DNA of 12,113 nucleotides, taken from positions 1-12,113 of the forward strand of contig MNEW01000052.1 in NCBI GenBank assembly GCA_001917895.1, read 5' to 3'. A program made the translations under genes and the position numbers. Below, one piece after another: positions 1 through 7,319 of the stretch. The notes below the pieces were generated by a model. That model was not told where the DNA came from. It saw only the letters and a program-made list of their open reading frames with translations, and ran no database searches. Source of the DNA: Actinobacteria bacterium 13_1_40CM_66_12 (GTDB lineage Bacteria > Chloroflexota > Dormibacteria > Dormibacterales > Dormibacteraceae). How positions within the stretch are numbered: the first letter of the stretch is position 1; every line of letters begins with the position of its first letter.

Positions 1-1784
1 ATGTAGACGCGCTCGGCGTCGCCTCCGTACAGGACACGCTCGACGATCCCGGCCGGCCTGTGCAGTGCGCCGAAGCCAGAGCCGACGACGAAGTACCCTG
101 CCTTCCCCCACGCCGAGTCGTTCCGCGACTTGGGGCTCATGCTCTCGGCCGGCACCTTGCGCTCGGGCGTAGGCGCACGCTGGATGATCGGCTGGTAGAG
201 GCGCGCCGGCGCGCGCTGCCCCATCAGCTTGTAGACGTTCCGCAGGTGAAGGCGGAACTGGTTGTCCCAGATCGTGTCCATGCCCGAGTCGTGCTTGCGG
301 CTGAACCACCAGAACCAGTCGCTCCCCTCCGTGATCAGGATCTCGCGCCATCCGAGCGCCGCTGCGTCTGACAGCTGCGGCCGCTGCCGCGATTGCTCAT
401 CCAACCAGGACCGCGTGTCGGCGAGGAGCTCCCAGGCGATGTTGTGCTCGGGATCCCCGATCCACGTGTCGAGGCTGGCGCCGATCCAGCTGCCCGTATG
501 CAGGTGGTGAAGGTTTTGCTCCGGCGGATGCTCCTTGATGAAGTCGGAGACCGTAGTGGTGACGATCTCGGGTGACGCCTCGAGCTCCGTGTAAAGCGCA
601 TTGAGGAAGTCGTGGCCGTCGCGCGGGTAAAACTCCCATGCGTTCTCGCCGTCGAGGGCGATAACGGCCAGGTAGTCCTTGTCGCCCTGCTGCTCGCGAA
701 TGCGCTTCATGCGCCCGACGAGGTTGCGCGCGGCGTCCACCGACGACATCCGCTGGTAGTCGAAGCCGATCGAGTTCGAGATCGCGGAGTCGCGGAAGAC
801 CATCGCCACCGACCGCCCTTCCCGTTCCACCTGGAACGGCCTGTAGAGCTGGTCGGGCGCGTTGACACGGCCTTCGTTGTCGCGATGGAAGTCCGTGTCG
901 AGCGAGCGTGAAAGCACCTCCTCGTCGCTGATCATCCAGTCGAGGTTTGCGTGCGTCGCCAGGCCGATCACGCTTTCGCCCACCGCCATCTCCGAGGGCC
1001 ACATGCCTGTCGGGCGTCGCCCCAGCAGGCGCTGGAACAGCCCCTGGCCGAGCTCGATCTGCCGCTCCGCGTCCTCGCGATGCGAGAAGTGCCGCTCGGG
1101 AAGCTGGATCTGCGGATTGGCGGTGCGGGCCGAATCGACATGGACCAGAAGTGGGAGGATCGGGTGGTAGTAGGGCGAGAAGGTCAGCTCGGCCTGGCCG
1201 CGATCAGCCAGCTCTCTGTACTTCGGGATGACCTTCTGCATCATCTCCATCTGCGCCTCGAAGAGAGGTTCTTTGTCCGGTTCGGAGTAGTCGCGGTCCT
1301 TCCGCTTCAGCTCCGCGAGCCGCGGATCGGACTCGGCCCATGCCGGGTCGCACCACGCGAGGTTGAACCAGATCTGGAGGTCGCGCATGTCCTGGGTTGT
1401 GAACTGGGCGTCCGCTGTGCGTGAGGCAAGCTCGAGGTATCGCGGCGACTGCTGAACCCTGAGCGCGCGAGGCGACTCGCGCATCCACCGGATGACGAAG
1501 GCGCGCTCCTCTGACGAAAGCTCGGCAGCGTCGCGCTTGCTGATGTTGAGGAACAGATCGACCGAGTCCTCCTTCCCGTAGTCCTCGATCTGGGCCAGGA
1601 GCGAAGGGACGAGGTTGAAGGTGGCGCGTACCTTCGGGTAGGCGTCGAGCAGCGCCGGCATCTTGAAGTAGTCCTTGGCGGAGCGCAGTCGCACCCAGGG
1701 CAGCAGGTACGTGTTGGTGAGGTCGTCCTTGTAGTAGGGCTGGTGCATATGCCAGACGAATGCGACGTGTAGTGGCTTGGTCAT
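1..1784 (-). CDS. GH57 glycoside hydrolase (alpha-amylase/amylopullulanase-like), 3' end outside window
   Basis: The frame is open for 594 codons from an ATG at 1784 to the window edge, so the C-terminus is missing. The translation begins MTKPLHVAFVWHMHQPYY and carries the GH57 signatures: HQP at residues 14-16, SPYYHPILPLL near 203-213, GMWPSE at 260-265 (E265 the expected nucleophile), LDGENAWE at 377-384 (D378 the expected acid/base) and a late GSDWFWW near 487-493. GH57 enzymes are retaining enzymes that hydrolyse or transfer alpha-glucan chains. No signal peptide is visible, so it is probably cytoplasmic. Residues after about 540 (WGKAGYFVVGSGFGALHRPAG) start a separate C-terminal region cut by the window. 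It follows the second GH57 gene after a 3-nt gap, implying co-translation. Exact specificity (amylase, branching, 4-alpha-glucanotransferase) cannot be told. Confidence 0.9.
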   Translation of the reverse strand, partial: MTKPLHVAFVWHMHQPYYKDDLTNTYLLPWVRLRSAKDYFKMPALLDAYPKVRATFNLVPSLLAQIEDYGKEDSVDLFLNISKRDAAELSSEERAFVIRWMRESPRALRVQQSPRYLELASRTADAQFTTQDMRDLQIWFNLAWCDPAWAESDPRLAELKRKDRDYSEPDKEPLFEAQMEMMQKVIPKYRELADRGQAELTFSPYYHPILPLLVHVDSARTANPQIQLPERHFSHREDAERQIELGQGLFQRLLGRRPTGMWPSEMAVGESVIGLATHANLDWMISDEEVLSRSLDTDFHRDNEGRVNAPDQLYRPFQVEREGRSVAMVFRDSAISNSIGFDYQRMSSVDAARNLVGRMKRIREQQGDKDYLAVIALDGENAWEFYPRDGHDFLNALYTELEASPEIVTTTVSDFIKEHPPEQNLHHLHTGSWIGASLDTWIGDPEHNIAWELLADTRSWLDEQSRQRPQLSDAAALGWREILITEGSDWFWWFSRKHDSGMDTIWDNQFRLHLRNVYKLMGQRAPARLYQPIIQRAPTPERKVPAESMSPKSRNDSAWGKAGYFVVGSGFGALHRPAGIVERVLYGGDAERVY

Positions 1785-1787
1785 CTG

Positions 1788-2999
1788 CTACTTAGCGTAT
1801 TCATCCAGCGCCCGGATGAAGTTGATATAGACCCGCTGCTGCTCACGCAGGATGCCGAGCGCGCCGAGCTCCCACCATTCGTCGGGCGTGAAGTAAGCGC
1901 TCACCTCAGCCTCGGCTCCCCATCGCCCGAACCACTGGATGAGATGGAGGTTGTCCGACTGGAGAAGCCACTTCGCGATCTCCACCAGGCGCGGGTCGCC
2001 GGTCAGCCTCGCCTTTGAATAAGCGTGATGCATGAGCCGAAAAAGGCCCTGCTGAGCCTCGTTGCCCAGGAAGAACTCCATGCCGCCTTCGCCTGCCCAT
2101 GTGGTCCCATATTCGTTGACCGGCACCTCCAGATGCCGAGCGCCGAACTCGGCGACCGCCTCCGACGGCAGCATCATCCGGACTTTTCGCTTCTTCAGCT
2201 CCTTGGCGAGCGCGCGAGTGAACTCGAAGATCCCAGTGTCGCGGCGATGGTGCTCGCCGAAGGTCTCAAAGTCCCAACCCACGGCCACGAGCTCGCCCCA
2301 CGTCTCGCGCACCCATCCCGCATATGTGCCGGCCATCAGCGGCCAGTGATTCCAATAGCGGTTCGAGAACCGATAGCCGACGTCGTCGGACAGGTCGTGG
2401 TGGCGGACGAGAAGCTTGAGGCGCTGCATGGGGTGCTGATAGACATGGGTCGGCTCGCGCCAGCCCAGCTGCCAGGCGCGGCCCTCCATGAACGCGGCGT
2501 CGAAGCCGCACTGCTGAAGCGCGAAGTAGACGTCGTTGGACATGAACATCTCGGTCGTGTCCGTGACCGAGATCGGTTTTTGAAATAGCTCCTGCAGCCG
2601 CCGGCGGCCCGCGAGCATGGCCTCCTTGAACGCCACGATGTCGAGATAGAGCAGCCACGAGTGATAGGGCTCGACGTTGACGACCTCGACGTTCGGCCCC
2701 GCACACAGCTTCTTGAAGGCGTCGAGCACCTGGGGTCCCCAGCGCTCCGCCTGAAGCAGAAACGAGTCGCTGAAGCCGATCGACATCCTCCAGCCGCGCC
2801 TGGCGAGGTCGGTGAACATCGTCGCCGCGGGAAGGTACGAGCTCGCGGCCACCTGCTCGAAGTAATGCCGGTCGAGGGCGTCGTCGAATAGAAAATCCGG
2901 GATCGCCTCAGGCGCCGTCTTGGCCGGGACAACCTGGGCCGGCAGCCTGAGACGGCGCGGCTGGTGGACGACCATGTAGACGACGAAGTTCTCAGCCAA
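1788..2999 (-). CDS. GH57 glycoside hydrolase (alpha-amylase type), TTG start
   Basis: The product has 403 residues. GH57 motifs are in order: VVHQP (10-14), GFSDSF (75-80), DTTEMF (147-152, E150 the expected nucleophile), WDFETFGEH (242-250, D243 the expected acid/base) and LLQSDN (345-350). These match the intracellular GH57 alpha-amylase type with a D-Y/F-ETFGEH motif rather than the WPSE/DGEN type of the neighbour, so the two are distinct paralogs. The start is TTG: the only in-frame ATG nearby is codon 9, three residues before the HQP motif, and a strong Shine-Dalgarno lies 9 nt upstream of the TTG. The gene overlaps the glycosyltransferase stop by 8 nt. No signal peptide is seen. The likely role is intracellular alpha-glucan trimming or transfer; substrate unknown. 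Confidence 0.88.
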   Translation of the reverse strand: MAENFVVYMVVHQPRRLRLPAQVVPAKTAPEAIPDFLFDDALDRHYFEQVAASSYLPAATMFTDLARRGWRMSIGFSDSFLLQAERWGPQVLDAFKKLCAGPNVEVVNVEPYHSWLLYLDIVAFKEAMLAGRRRLQELFQKPISVTDTTEMFMSNDVYFALQQCGFDAAFMEGRAWQLGWREPTHVYQHPMQRLKLLVRHHDLSDDVGYRFSNRYWNHWPLMAGTYAGWVRETWGELVAVGWDFETFGEHHRRDTGIFEFTRALAKELKKRKVRMMLPSEAVAEFGARHLEVPVNEYGTTWAGEGGMEFFLGNEAQQGLFRLMHHAYSKARLTGDPRLVEIAKWLLQSDNLHLIQWFGRWGAEAEVSAYFTPDEWWELGALGILREQQRVYINFIRALDEYAK

Positions 3000-4341
3000 G
3001 CGGCGACTCTCCTTTGCGAATCCTGCGCAGGGGGGTCTTTGCGTTTTCCGGGGCGCCGTTGGGCAGCGTCACCGCCTGCTGAGCGGCAGCGAACTCGATT
3101 CTCAGCAGGAGCTGCTCGATCACCTTCTCCCAGGTGTAGGCGCGGGCGGTCACGCGGCCACGGCGCCGGATTGCCGCGGCGAGACGGGGCCGCTGCTGGA
3201 TCAGGTTCAGCCCGGTGACGAGCTCGATCGCTTCATCCGTCTCCACGACGAGCGCGTTGCGATACGCGTCCGCGTAGTCCTCGCCAGTCGCGCCGGTGAC
3301 GGCGAGCCCGCCTGCAGCCATCACCTCGAGGCCGACGAGGCCGAATGGCTCGTGGCCGGAGTTGGCGAGCACCGCGTCGCAGGCCGGGTAGATCACGCCC
3401 AGCATCGGGTCGCTGACGAAGCTCGTGAGGTTGACCACGTCGGCCACCGGGTACTGGCGAAGGACGGCGGACAGGCCCGCCGTTTCGGCGGGGGCGTTGA
3501 CGTGGACGACGTTGAGGCCCTGGTGCTGGGCGTGGCTGATCACCTCACCACCATGCGACTCTCGACCGCCACGCATCAACAGCCGCACCCGCTTTCCGCG
3601 GCGCTTGATGTAGGCGACGGCAGAAACGGCCATGAGCCAGCGCTTGTCCGGATCGAAGCGGCCGATCTTGAAGCAGAAATGGTCGGCCGCGGCGGCCGAT
3701 TTGAGATCGGCCACGGCATCGGGGTCGGCATCCTGGATCGACGCGCGCGGGATGCCGTTGGGGATGACGATCGGGTTGATGCCGCGCTCCCATACCTTGA
3801 ACTTCATATAGCGGCTGACCGTGGTGATCGTGGCTGCGAGCGCGAGGGCGGGCCAGCTGATGCGGTGAAAGCCAAACGTGTTGTTGGCGTTCCAGAGCAT
3901 GACCACGCGATCGCGCAGGCCGCGGTAGTAGAGCGACTCGGAAAGGAGATTCATCGACCACGACGTGTGCCACTCCTCCCCCATCACGACCACGTTGCGA
4001 CCGGACTCGACCGCGGGCTTGATCACGACGTCGATGAGGCTGGGGGGTAGGCTCGAGTTCCAGTCGCGGATCTTCTCCTCCTCGCCGTCATACACGCCCC
4101 CTCGGTGGCGCGTCGAGATCCACTGGCACCACCGGCGGTAGACGAGCCGGCCGGACTCGTGGCTCTCCTCGCCCGGGAGGTCGGGGTCGCCGCAGAAGTA
4201 GAGGTATGTCTGGAAACCGAGCTGGGCGAGCGTTCTGGCCAGGCCTTTGACACGGACTCCGAGACCGCCGGCCTGGCTGTAGACGTCCGGACCTTCGAAG
4301 CTGAGGATCACGAAGACCGTCCGCTGCGGCTCGAAGACCAT
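2992..4341 (-). CDS. GT-B fold glycosyltransferase, GT4/GT5 (glycogen-synthase-like)
   Basis: The product has 449 residues. The N-terminal Rossmann half has SQAGGLGVRVKGLARTLA (22-39), resembling the K-x-G-G-L nucleotide-sugar loop of starch/glycogen synthases but with Gln in place of Lys. The C-terminal half has GRFDPDKRW (227-235, K233) and the family EX7E motif, E331-PFGLVGL-E339. Transfer of glucose or another hexose from a nucleotide sugar is therefore likely. The ATG at 4341 was chosen because it overlaps the phosphatase stop (TGATG) and begins just before the first beta strand; a longer open frame upstream is only shadow of the phosphatase gene. The last 25 residues are basic and low in complexity. 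With two GH57 enzymes directly downstream, synthesis of an alpha-glucan or a glycosylated metabolite is the best inference. Acceptor unknown. Confidence 0.85.
   Translation of the reverse strand: MVFEPQRTVFVILSFEGPDVYSQAGGLGVRVKGLARTLAQLGFQTYLYFCGDPDLPGEESHESGRLVYRRWCQWISTRHRGGVYDGEEEKIRDWNSSLPPSLIDVVIKPAVESGRNVVVMGEEWHTSWSMNLLSESLYYRGLRDRVVMLWNANNTFGFHRISWPALALAATITTVSRYMKFKVWERGINPIVIPNGIPRASIQDADPDAVADLKSAAAADHFCFKIGRFDPDKRWLMAVSAVAYIKRRGKRVRLLMRGGRESHGGEVISHAQHQGLNVVHVNAPAETAGLSAVLRQYPVADVVNLTSFVSDPMLGVIYPACDAVLANSGHEPFGLVGLEVMAAGGLAVTGATGEDYADAYRNALVVETDEAIELVTGLNLIQQRPRLAAAIRRRGRVTARAYTWEKVIEQLLLRIEFAAAQQAVTLPNGAPENAKTPLRRIRKGESPLG
3009..3015 (-). promoter_or_regulatory. Ribosome binding site for the GH57 TTG start
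   Basis: The minus strand reads AAAGGAG at 3015-3009, 9 nt before the TTG at 2999. It lies inside the end of the glycosyltransferase gene. It supports the TTG over the later ATG as the real start. Confidence 0.65.
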
Positions 4342-5159
4342 CACCCGTCGTCGATGAGGGCGCGGAGCGCGATCGCATGCAGATCCGCGGTGGGAGCGCA
4401 GACAAGCGTCGTCCGCGTTTCGAGGGTGCACGGAAGGGTCGCCAGCGAATTGCCTTTGACGTCGGTCGCCACGCCGCCGGCCTCGGAGACGATGAGGAGG
4501 CTCGCCGCCATGTCGAACACGCGCACGGGGATCGGCGCGCAGAAAGCGTCGAAGCTGCCCGCAGCAGTGTGCGCGATCGCCAAGGCCATCGACCCGAGGA
4601 TGCGAATCTTGTGCGCTTGCTCGAGGAGACCACGTGCTTTGAGCAGCGCGCTCGGCAGGCTCTCGAGCGCGATCAGCTCGATGCGATCGCGATCGGTTCG
4701 GGGCATGGGTGCGATCGCGATGCCGCCGCGCCACGCGCCCTGTTTGCGAACCGCGGTCCAGGCCTCGCCGTTGACCAGGTTGACTACGCAGCCGGCCACG
4801 GTGTCACCGATGTGGGGTCCATCGACAAGCGCGAGCATCACAGCGAAGAACGGTATGCCCTGTTTGGCGTTGAGGCTGCCGTCGACCGGATCCACCAGCA
4901 CGAGTGGGTAATCGGCCCCGAAGCTGCGAAGCCCAACCTCCTCGGAGAGGACCGAAAATCGCTCACCCCTTGACGCGAGCTGCTCGAGCTCAGAGAAGAC
5001 GTCGGCCTCAGCGGCGCGATCGAGCTCCATGGTGCGGTCGCCACCCGCGCCGATCGTCAGCTGTGCTCTTCCCGACTCGGTGCCCGCGAGTGGTAGCACC
5101 GTTTCGCGTACGCGCGACCCGATGCGCAGGAAGACGTCGAGCCAGTCGGCGGTCTTCAG
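4341..5159 (-). CDS. Inositol monophosphatase / FBPase-family phosphatase (archaeal-type)
   Basis: This is a Mg2+-dependent, lithium-sensitive-type sugar phosphatase by family. Numbering from the GTG at 5099, it shows GAGGDRTMELDRAAE (17-31), the metal ligands E53-E54 in LSEEVG, D70 and D73 in VDPVDGSLN, and D196 in VRVFDMAA, followed by SEAGG. All expected catalytic residues are present. It may act on inositol-phosphate, fructose-1,6-bisphosphate or another sugar phosphate made in this operon. The start is unsettled. The first usual start codon is the GTG at 5099 (252 aa), but the 20 codons upstream read KTADWLDVFLRIGSRVRET, which looks like the conserved first helix of the family; the frame is closed by the upstream gene's TAA at 5165-5163. 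I extend to the CTG at 5159 (272 aa). No clear Shine-Dalgarno is seen for either. Confidence 0.85.
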   Translation of the reverse strand: MKTADWLDVFLRIGSRVRETVLPLAGTESGRAQLTIGAGGDRTMELDRAAEADVFSELEQLASRGERFSVLSEEVGLRSFGADYPLVLVDPVDGSLNAKQGIPFFAVMLALVDGPHIGDTVAGCVVNLVNGEAWTAVRKQGAWRGGIAIAPMPRTDRDRIELIALESLPSALLKARGLLEQAHKIRILGSMALAIAHTAAGSFDAFCAPIPVRVFDMAASLLIVSEAGGVATDVKGNSLATLPCTLETRTTLVCAPTADLHAIALRALIDDG

Positions 5160-5162
5160 ATC

Positions 5163-5456
5163 TTATGCAAGGCCGGAGCCGCTCGAAAACTTGGGATCGA
5201 TCTTCCGGCGGCGGCGGCGCCTGCGCTCGACCACGATGGTGATGAGGTACGGCTGTTGCATGGCCCATACCTTCTCGATGAGTTGCGGTATGGGAAGACC
5301 GTACGGGTCGTCGACCCCGAGCAAGACCAGGCTCTCGGCCAGGCTTTCGGTCAGCTCGGTCCGGTCGTGAAGGTTGAGCTGCTCGAGGGCATCCAGGATG
5401 TCATCGAGCCGGCGCAGGCTCGAACGGCGCTCCTTGTCATCCCCGCGTTGGAGCAT
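5163..5456 (-). CDS. Hypothetical protein, 97 aa, basic, C-terminal poly-Arg run
   Basis: I do not recognise this family. The first two thirds are charged and probably helical (RRLDDILDALEQLNL, then ELTESLAESLVLLG), followed by PYGLPIPQLIEKVW, a short hydrophobic strand (PYLITIVVE), seven consecutive arginines plus a lysine (residues 78-85) and a short tail. The arginine run could bind nucleic acid, polyphosphate or an acidic membrane surface; nothing in the sequence decides. The ATG lies 10 nt after the stop of the upstream hydrolase, and its TAA is 3 nt before the CTG proposed for the phosphatase, so it sits firmly in the operon. That position, more than the sequence, supports it being real. 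No transmembrane helix or signal peptide is apparent. Confidence 0.65.
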   Translation of the reverse strand: MLQRGDDKERRSSLRRLDDILDALEQLNLHDRTELTESLAESLVLLGVDDPYGLPIPQLIEKVWAMQQPYLITIVVERRRRRRRKIDPKFSSGSGLA

Positions 5457-5466
5457 GGGTGACAGC

Positions 5467-6321
5467 TTATCGAGTTGCGGCCTCGGTCAGGGAGCGGCTG
5501 ACCTCGGCCGGTCGCTCGAACTGCAGCCAGTGCCCGGCGCCCTCCAGGACAACGAACCTGTAGTCCGCTTCGACGTATGCGGCCGTGGCCTCGGCACCGC
5601 GCCGGCCGAGGGCGGGATCCTGGTCGCCCCACAACAGCGCAGTGGGCACGTTGACGGGACCTATGTTCGCGAGCCGCTCCCAAGCCGCGCCGCCGGAGCT
5701 GAGGTTGGCGCGGTAATAGTTGAGGGCAGCGGTCAAACGGCCAGGCCTGGTCAACGACCTGGTGAAGTGATCGATAACGGACTTCGGCACCGACTCCGGG
5801 TTGGGACCGATCGAGAACATCAGGCGCAGCCGGCGGTGGTCGTCCTCGGACAGCACCTCCTCGGCCTTGCCTTCCATGAGGAACAGCCGGATGTAGCTGG
5901 AGCGCGCCTTCTGGTCGTCGTCCTCGCGGCTGGCGGCCGCGACCGCGGCGGGATGTCCGACGGCGAGCGCCGTCAGCGTCTTCGTCATCTCGGGATGCCG
6001 CGCCGCGAAGAACCAGGCGACGATCGCGCCCCAATCGTGGCCGGCGACGTGCGCCGACTCTCGCCCGAACGCTTTGATGAGCCCGGCGACATCGTCGACC
6101 AGGTGGCCGATGGCGTAGCTCTCCTTTTCCACAGGAGCATCGGTGAGTCCGTAGCCGCGGAGGTCCGGCGCGACCGCGAGATGTCCCGCTTTGGCAAGCG
6201 CATCGACCTGGCGCGACCACGATTCCGCCCCTTCAGGGAAACCGTGCAAGAGGATGAACATCTCACCGGCCGGCGGGCCGTCGACCATGGTTCGAAACCT
6301 CAGGCGGTTCGCCCGCACCAT
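5467..6321 (-). CDS. Alpha/beta hydrolase, epoxide hydrolase / haloalkane dehalogenase-like
   Basis: The product has 284 residues and the usual length for the family. Motifs: oxyanion-hole HGFPEG (26-31), DLRGYG (53-58), nucleophile elbow GHDWGA (94-99) with Asp96 rather than Ser, WGDQDPALG (231-239) supplying the acid D235, and GAGHW (261-265) with His264. An Asp nucleophile in GHDWG marks the soluble epoxide hydrolase and dehalogenase branch. The cap-region LNYYRANL (200-207) is typical of epoxide hydrolases, whose lid tyrosines activate the epoxide. The ATG at 6321 is 14 nt past the stop of the preceding gene; the open frame continues upstream only as shadow of that gene. The natural substrate is unknown and the link to the carbohydrate genes downstream is not obvious. 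Confidence 0.85.
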   Translation of the reverse strand: MVRANRLRFRTMVDGPPAGEMFILLHGFPEGAESWSRQVDALAKAGHLAVAPDLRGYGLTDAPVEKESYAIGHLVDDVAGLIKAFGRESAHVAGHDWGAIVAWFFAARHPEMTKTLTALAVGHPAAVAAASREDDDQKARSSYIRLFLMEGKAEEVLSEDDHRRLRLMFSIGPNPESVPKSVIDHFTRSLTRPGRLTAALNYYRANLSSGGAAWERLANIGPVNVPTALLWGDQDPALGRRGAEATAAYVEADYRFVVLEGAGHWLQFERPAEVSRSLTEAATR

Positions 6322-6335
6322 GTGCTGGCTCGCGG

Positions 6336-6836
6336 TCACTTGATTTGCTTTATGAAGTCGGCGGCGACGTCGAGGGCCTGGTCGAGCACCGCGAGCAAGC
6401 CGTGGCCCTGGCCCTTGAAGATCTCCAGTCGAGAGTTGGGAATGAGCTGGATCTTTTCTTTCAACAAGTCGATGCGCGCGAAGGGATCCCGATCGCCGCT
6501 CATGAAGAGGGTCGGGCACTTGATGCGCGCGAAGTGTTCGGTGCGGAGCTGGTCGGGGAATCCCGGACGGTGCAGCGGATAGGAGAAGAGGACGAGGCCG
6601 CCGAAGTCCGCCTCGATGGCGGCCATGCTCGAGACGCGACCACCGAACGACTGGCCTCCGCCGATCACGTCGTGACCGCGGCCCGAGGTCTTGATGAAGA
6701 CGGGCACGGCTCGCTCAGCGCCTCCGCGGGGCAAATCGACGGCGATCGCATCGATGCCGCGACGCTTGAAGCCGACGACGTAAGGCTTCATCGACGCTGC
6801 GTCGCCCGATGCGCCGTGACCGAGGACTACGCGCAT
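6336..6836 (-). CDS. Tex30/KANL3-like alpha/beta hydrolase (COG3571 type)
   Basis: The product has 166 residues, short for an alpha/beta hydrolase, but the whole core is present. It starts at the first strand with VVLGHGASGD (3-12), has the nucleophile elbow GGQSFGGR (Ser63), SYPLHRPGFPDQLRTEH, which resembles the PLHPPGKPEQLRTEHL stretch of Tex30-like proteins, LFMSGDRDPFA with the acid Asp, and KGQGHG with the catalytic His. The catalytic triad is therefore intact. The family is widespread but substrates are poorly known. The start overlaps the stop of the zinc-ribbon gene by one base (TGATG), indicating coupled translation. I see no signal peptide or cap domain. Confidence 0.8.
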   Translation of the reverse strand: MRVVLGHGASGDAASMKPYVVGFKRRGIDAIAVDLPRGGAERAVPVFIKTSGRGHDVIGGGQSFGGRVSSMAAIEADFGGLVLFSYPLHRPGFPDQLRTEHFARIKCPTLFMSGDRDPFARIDLLKEKIQLIPNSRLEIFKGQGHGLLAVLDQALDVAADFIKQIK

Positions 6837-7021
6837 CAGTTGAGCTCAGCCATGCGCTGTTGCTTCAACCACTCTGGCGAAATTTTCACCTCGATGCGCG
6901 CGACACACACCGCGCACCACACTCTTTCGCATTTCTCGCATGCGATGTGCTGATGGTCCTTCGAAAGGTCGAGAGACATCGTGAATGTGCCGCATTCCAA
7001 GCATTTCACCGGGCATCGCAC
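6836..7021 (-). CDS. Small cysteine-rich zinc-ribbon protein, 61 aa
   Basis: The translation contains cysteines at 3, 7, 10, 28, 31, 36 and 39 plus histidines at 23 and 25: a C-x3-C-x2-C group, then C-x2-C-x4-C-x2-C. This pattern is typical of treble-clef or zinc-ribbon folds binding one or two Zn2+. The C-terminal 20 residues (KISPEWLKQQRMAELN) look like one helix. It is probably a protein- or nucleic-acid-interaction module; no enzymatic motif is seen. The start is GTG at 7021, since the frame upstream has a stop and no other usual start codon; a GTG at codon 5 is the alternative. No strong Shine-Dalgarno is visible, and an eight-T tract sits immediately before the start. It is the first gene of the minus-strand run and overlaps the next by one base. 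Confidence 0.65.
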   Translation of the reverse strand: MRCPVKCLECGTFTMSLDLSKDHQHIACEKCERVWCAVCVARIEVKISPEWLKQQRMAELN

Positions 7022-7043
7022 GAAAAAAAATCTTAGCGATCTC

Positions 7044-7073
7044 TTGACGTGGGGGATGCAATCGATGTATCAA
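7044..7073 (+). promoter_or_regulatory. Candidate sigma-70-type promoter for the lysine-rich mini-gene
   Basis: TTGACG at 7044-7049 matches the -35 consensus in 5 of 6 positions; 18 bases later TATCAA (7068-7073) is a weaker -10 (4 of 6). Transcription would start near 7080 and give a leader of about 240 nt before the mini-gene. It could equally be chance; no transcript evidence. Confidence 0.35.
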
Positions 7074-7168
7074 CACAACTTGTATGGCGATGCTGCTCGT
7101 GGTTGCCACCACAGAGGCGACGGACCCGACGCGAGTCAGCGGCCCATTTCGCACAACCGCCGATGTCA

Positions 7169-7193
7169 CGAAGACCTCATCGATGAGGCTTCG
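7169..7193 (+). other. Leader hairpin / palindrome
   Basis: The core CCTCATCGATGAGG (7175-7188) is a perfect 14-bp palindrome. Flanking CGAAG (7169-7173) and CTTCG (7189-7193) extend the pairing, with one bulged A at 7174. It could be an RNA hairpin in the leader or a DNA site for a dimeric regulator lying between the two divergent blocks. Confidence 0.5.
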
Positions 7194-7306
7194 AGGCGAA
7201 ACCCGTTTGGTTACAGAGGAGGTACGTGCAGAAAAAATCGTCCATGACGTCTTACAAGAGAATCATGCCCGCCAAACCATGGAACCTCGGGTCCGTATCA
7301 CTAGCG

Positions 7307-7314
7307 AAGGAGGT
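7307..7314 (+). promoter_or_regulatory. Consensus Shine-Dalgarno for the lysine-rich peptide
   Basis: AAGGAGGT is a full-length complement of the 16S rRNA 3' end. It lies 5 nt before the ATG at 7320 and 8 nt before the second ATG at 7323, so either can be the start. It is the strongest ribosome site in the window. Confidence 0.8.
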
Positions 7315-7319
7315 AAAGA

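Larger units (their letters stand above)
7022..7319. other. Intergenic / leader region between the two gene blocks
   Basis: About 300 bases with no long convincing gene. It should contain the promoter of the minus-strand operon, but I could not pick a clear -35/-10 pair on that strand. On the plus strand it holds a candidate promoter, a strong hairpin with a 14-bp perfect palindrome, and two purine-rich ribosome-binding-like sites (GAGGAGGT at 7216-7223 and AAGGAGGT at 7307-7314). Two short plus-strand frames exist: 79 codons ending 7323 and 34 codons from a GTG at 7226 ending 7330. Neither has enough support to be called a gene. Confidence 0.5.

Noticed and set aside
4342..4734. 131-residue N-terminal extension of the glycosyltransferase
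   Set aside because: Arg-rich shadow of the phosphatase gene; the GT-B fold begins right after the ATG at 4341.
4105..4911. 268-codon plus-strand open frame
   Set aside because: Antisense to the glycosyltransferase and phosphatase genes; low-complexity Arg/Ala/Ser composition.
5374..6582. 402-codon plus-strand open frame
   Set aside because: It lies antisense to two hydrolases with intact catalytic motifs; its composition is that of a GC-rich shadow frame and no domain is recognisable.
6846..7169. 107-codon minus-strand frame overlapping the zinc-ribbon gene
   Set aside because: The alternative frame has a paired-cysteine pattern and a stop/start overlap with the next gene; this one has neither.
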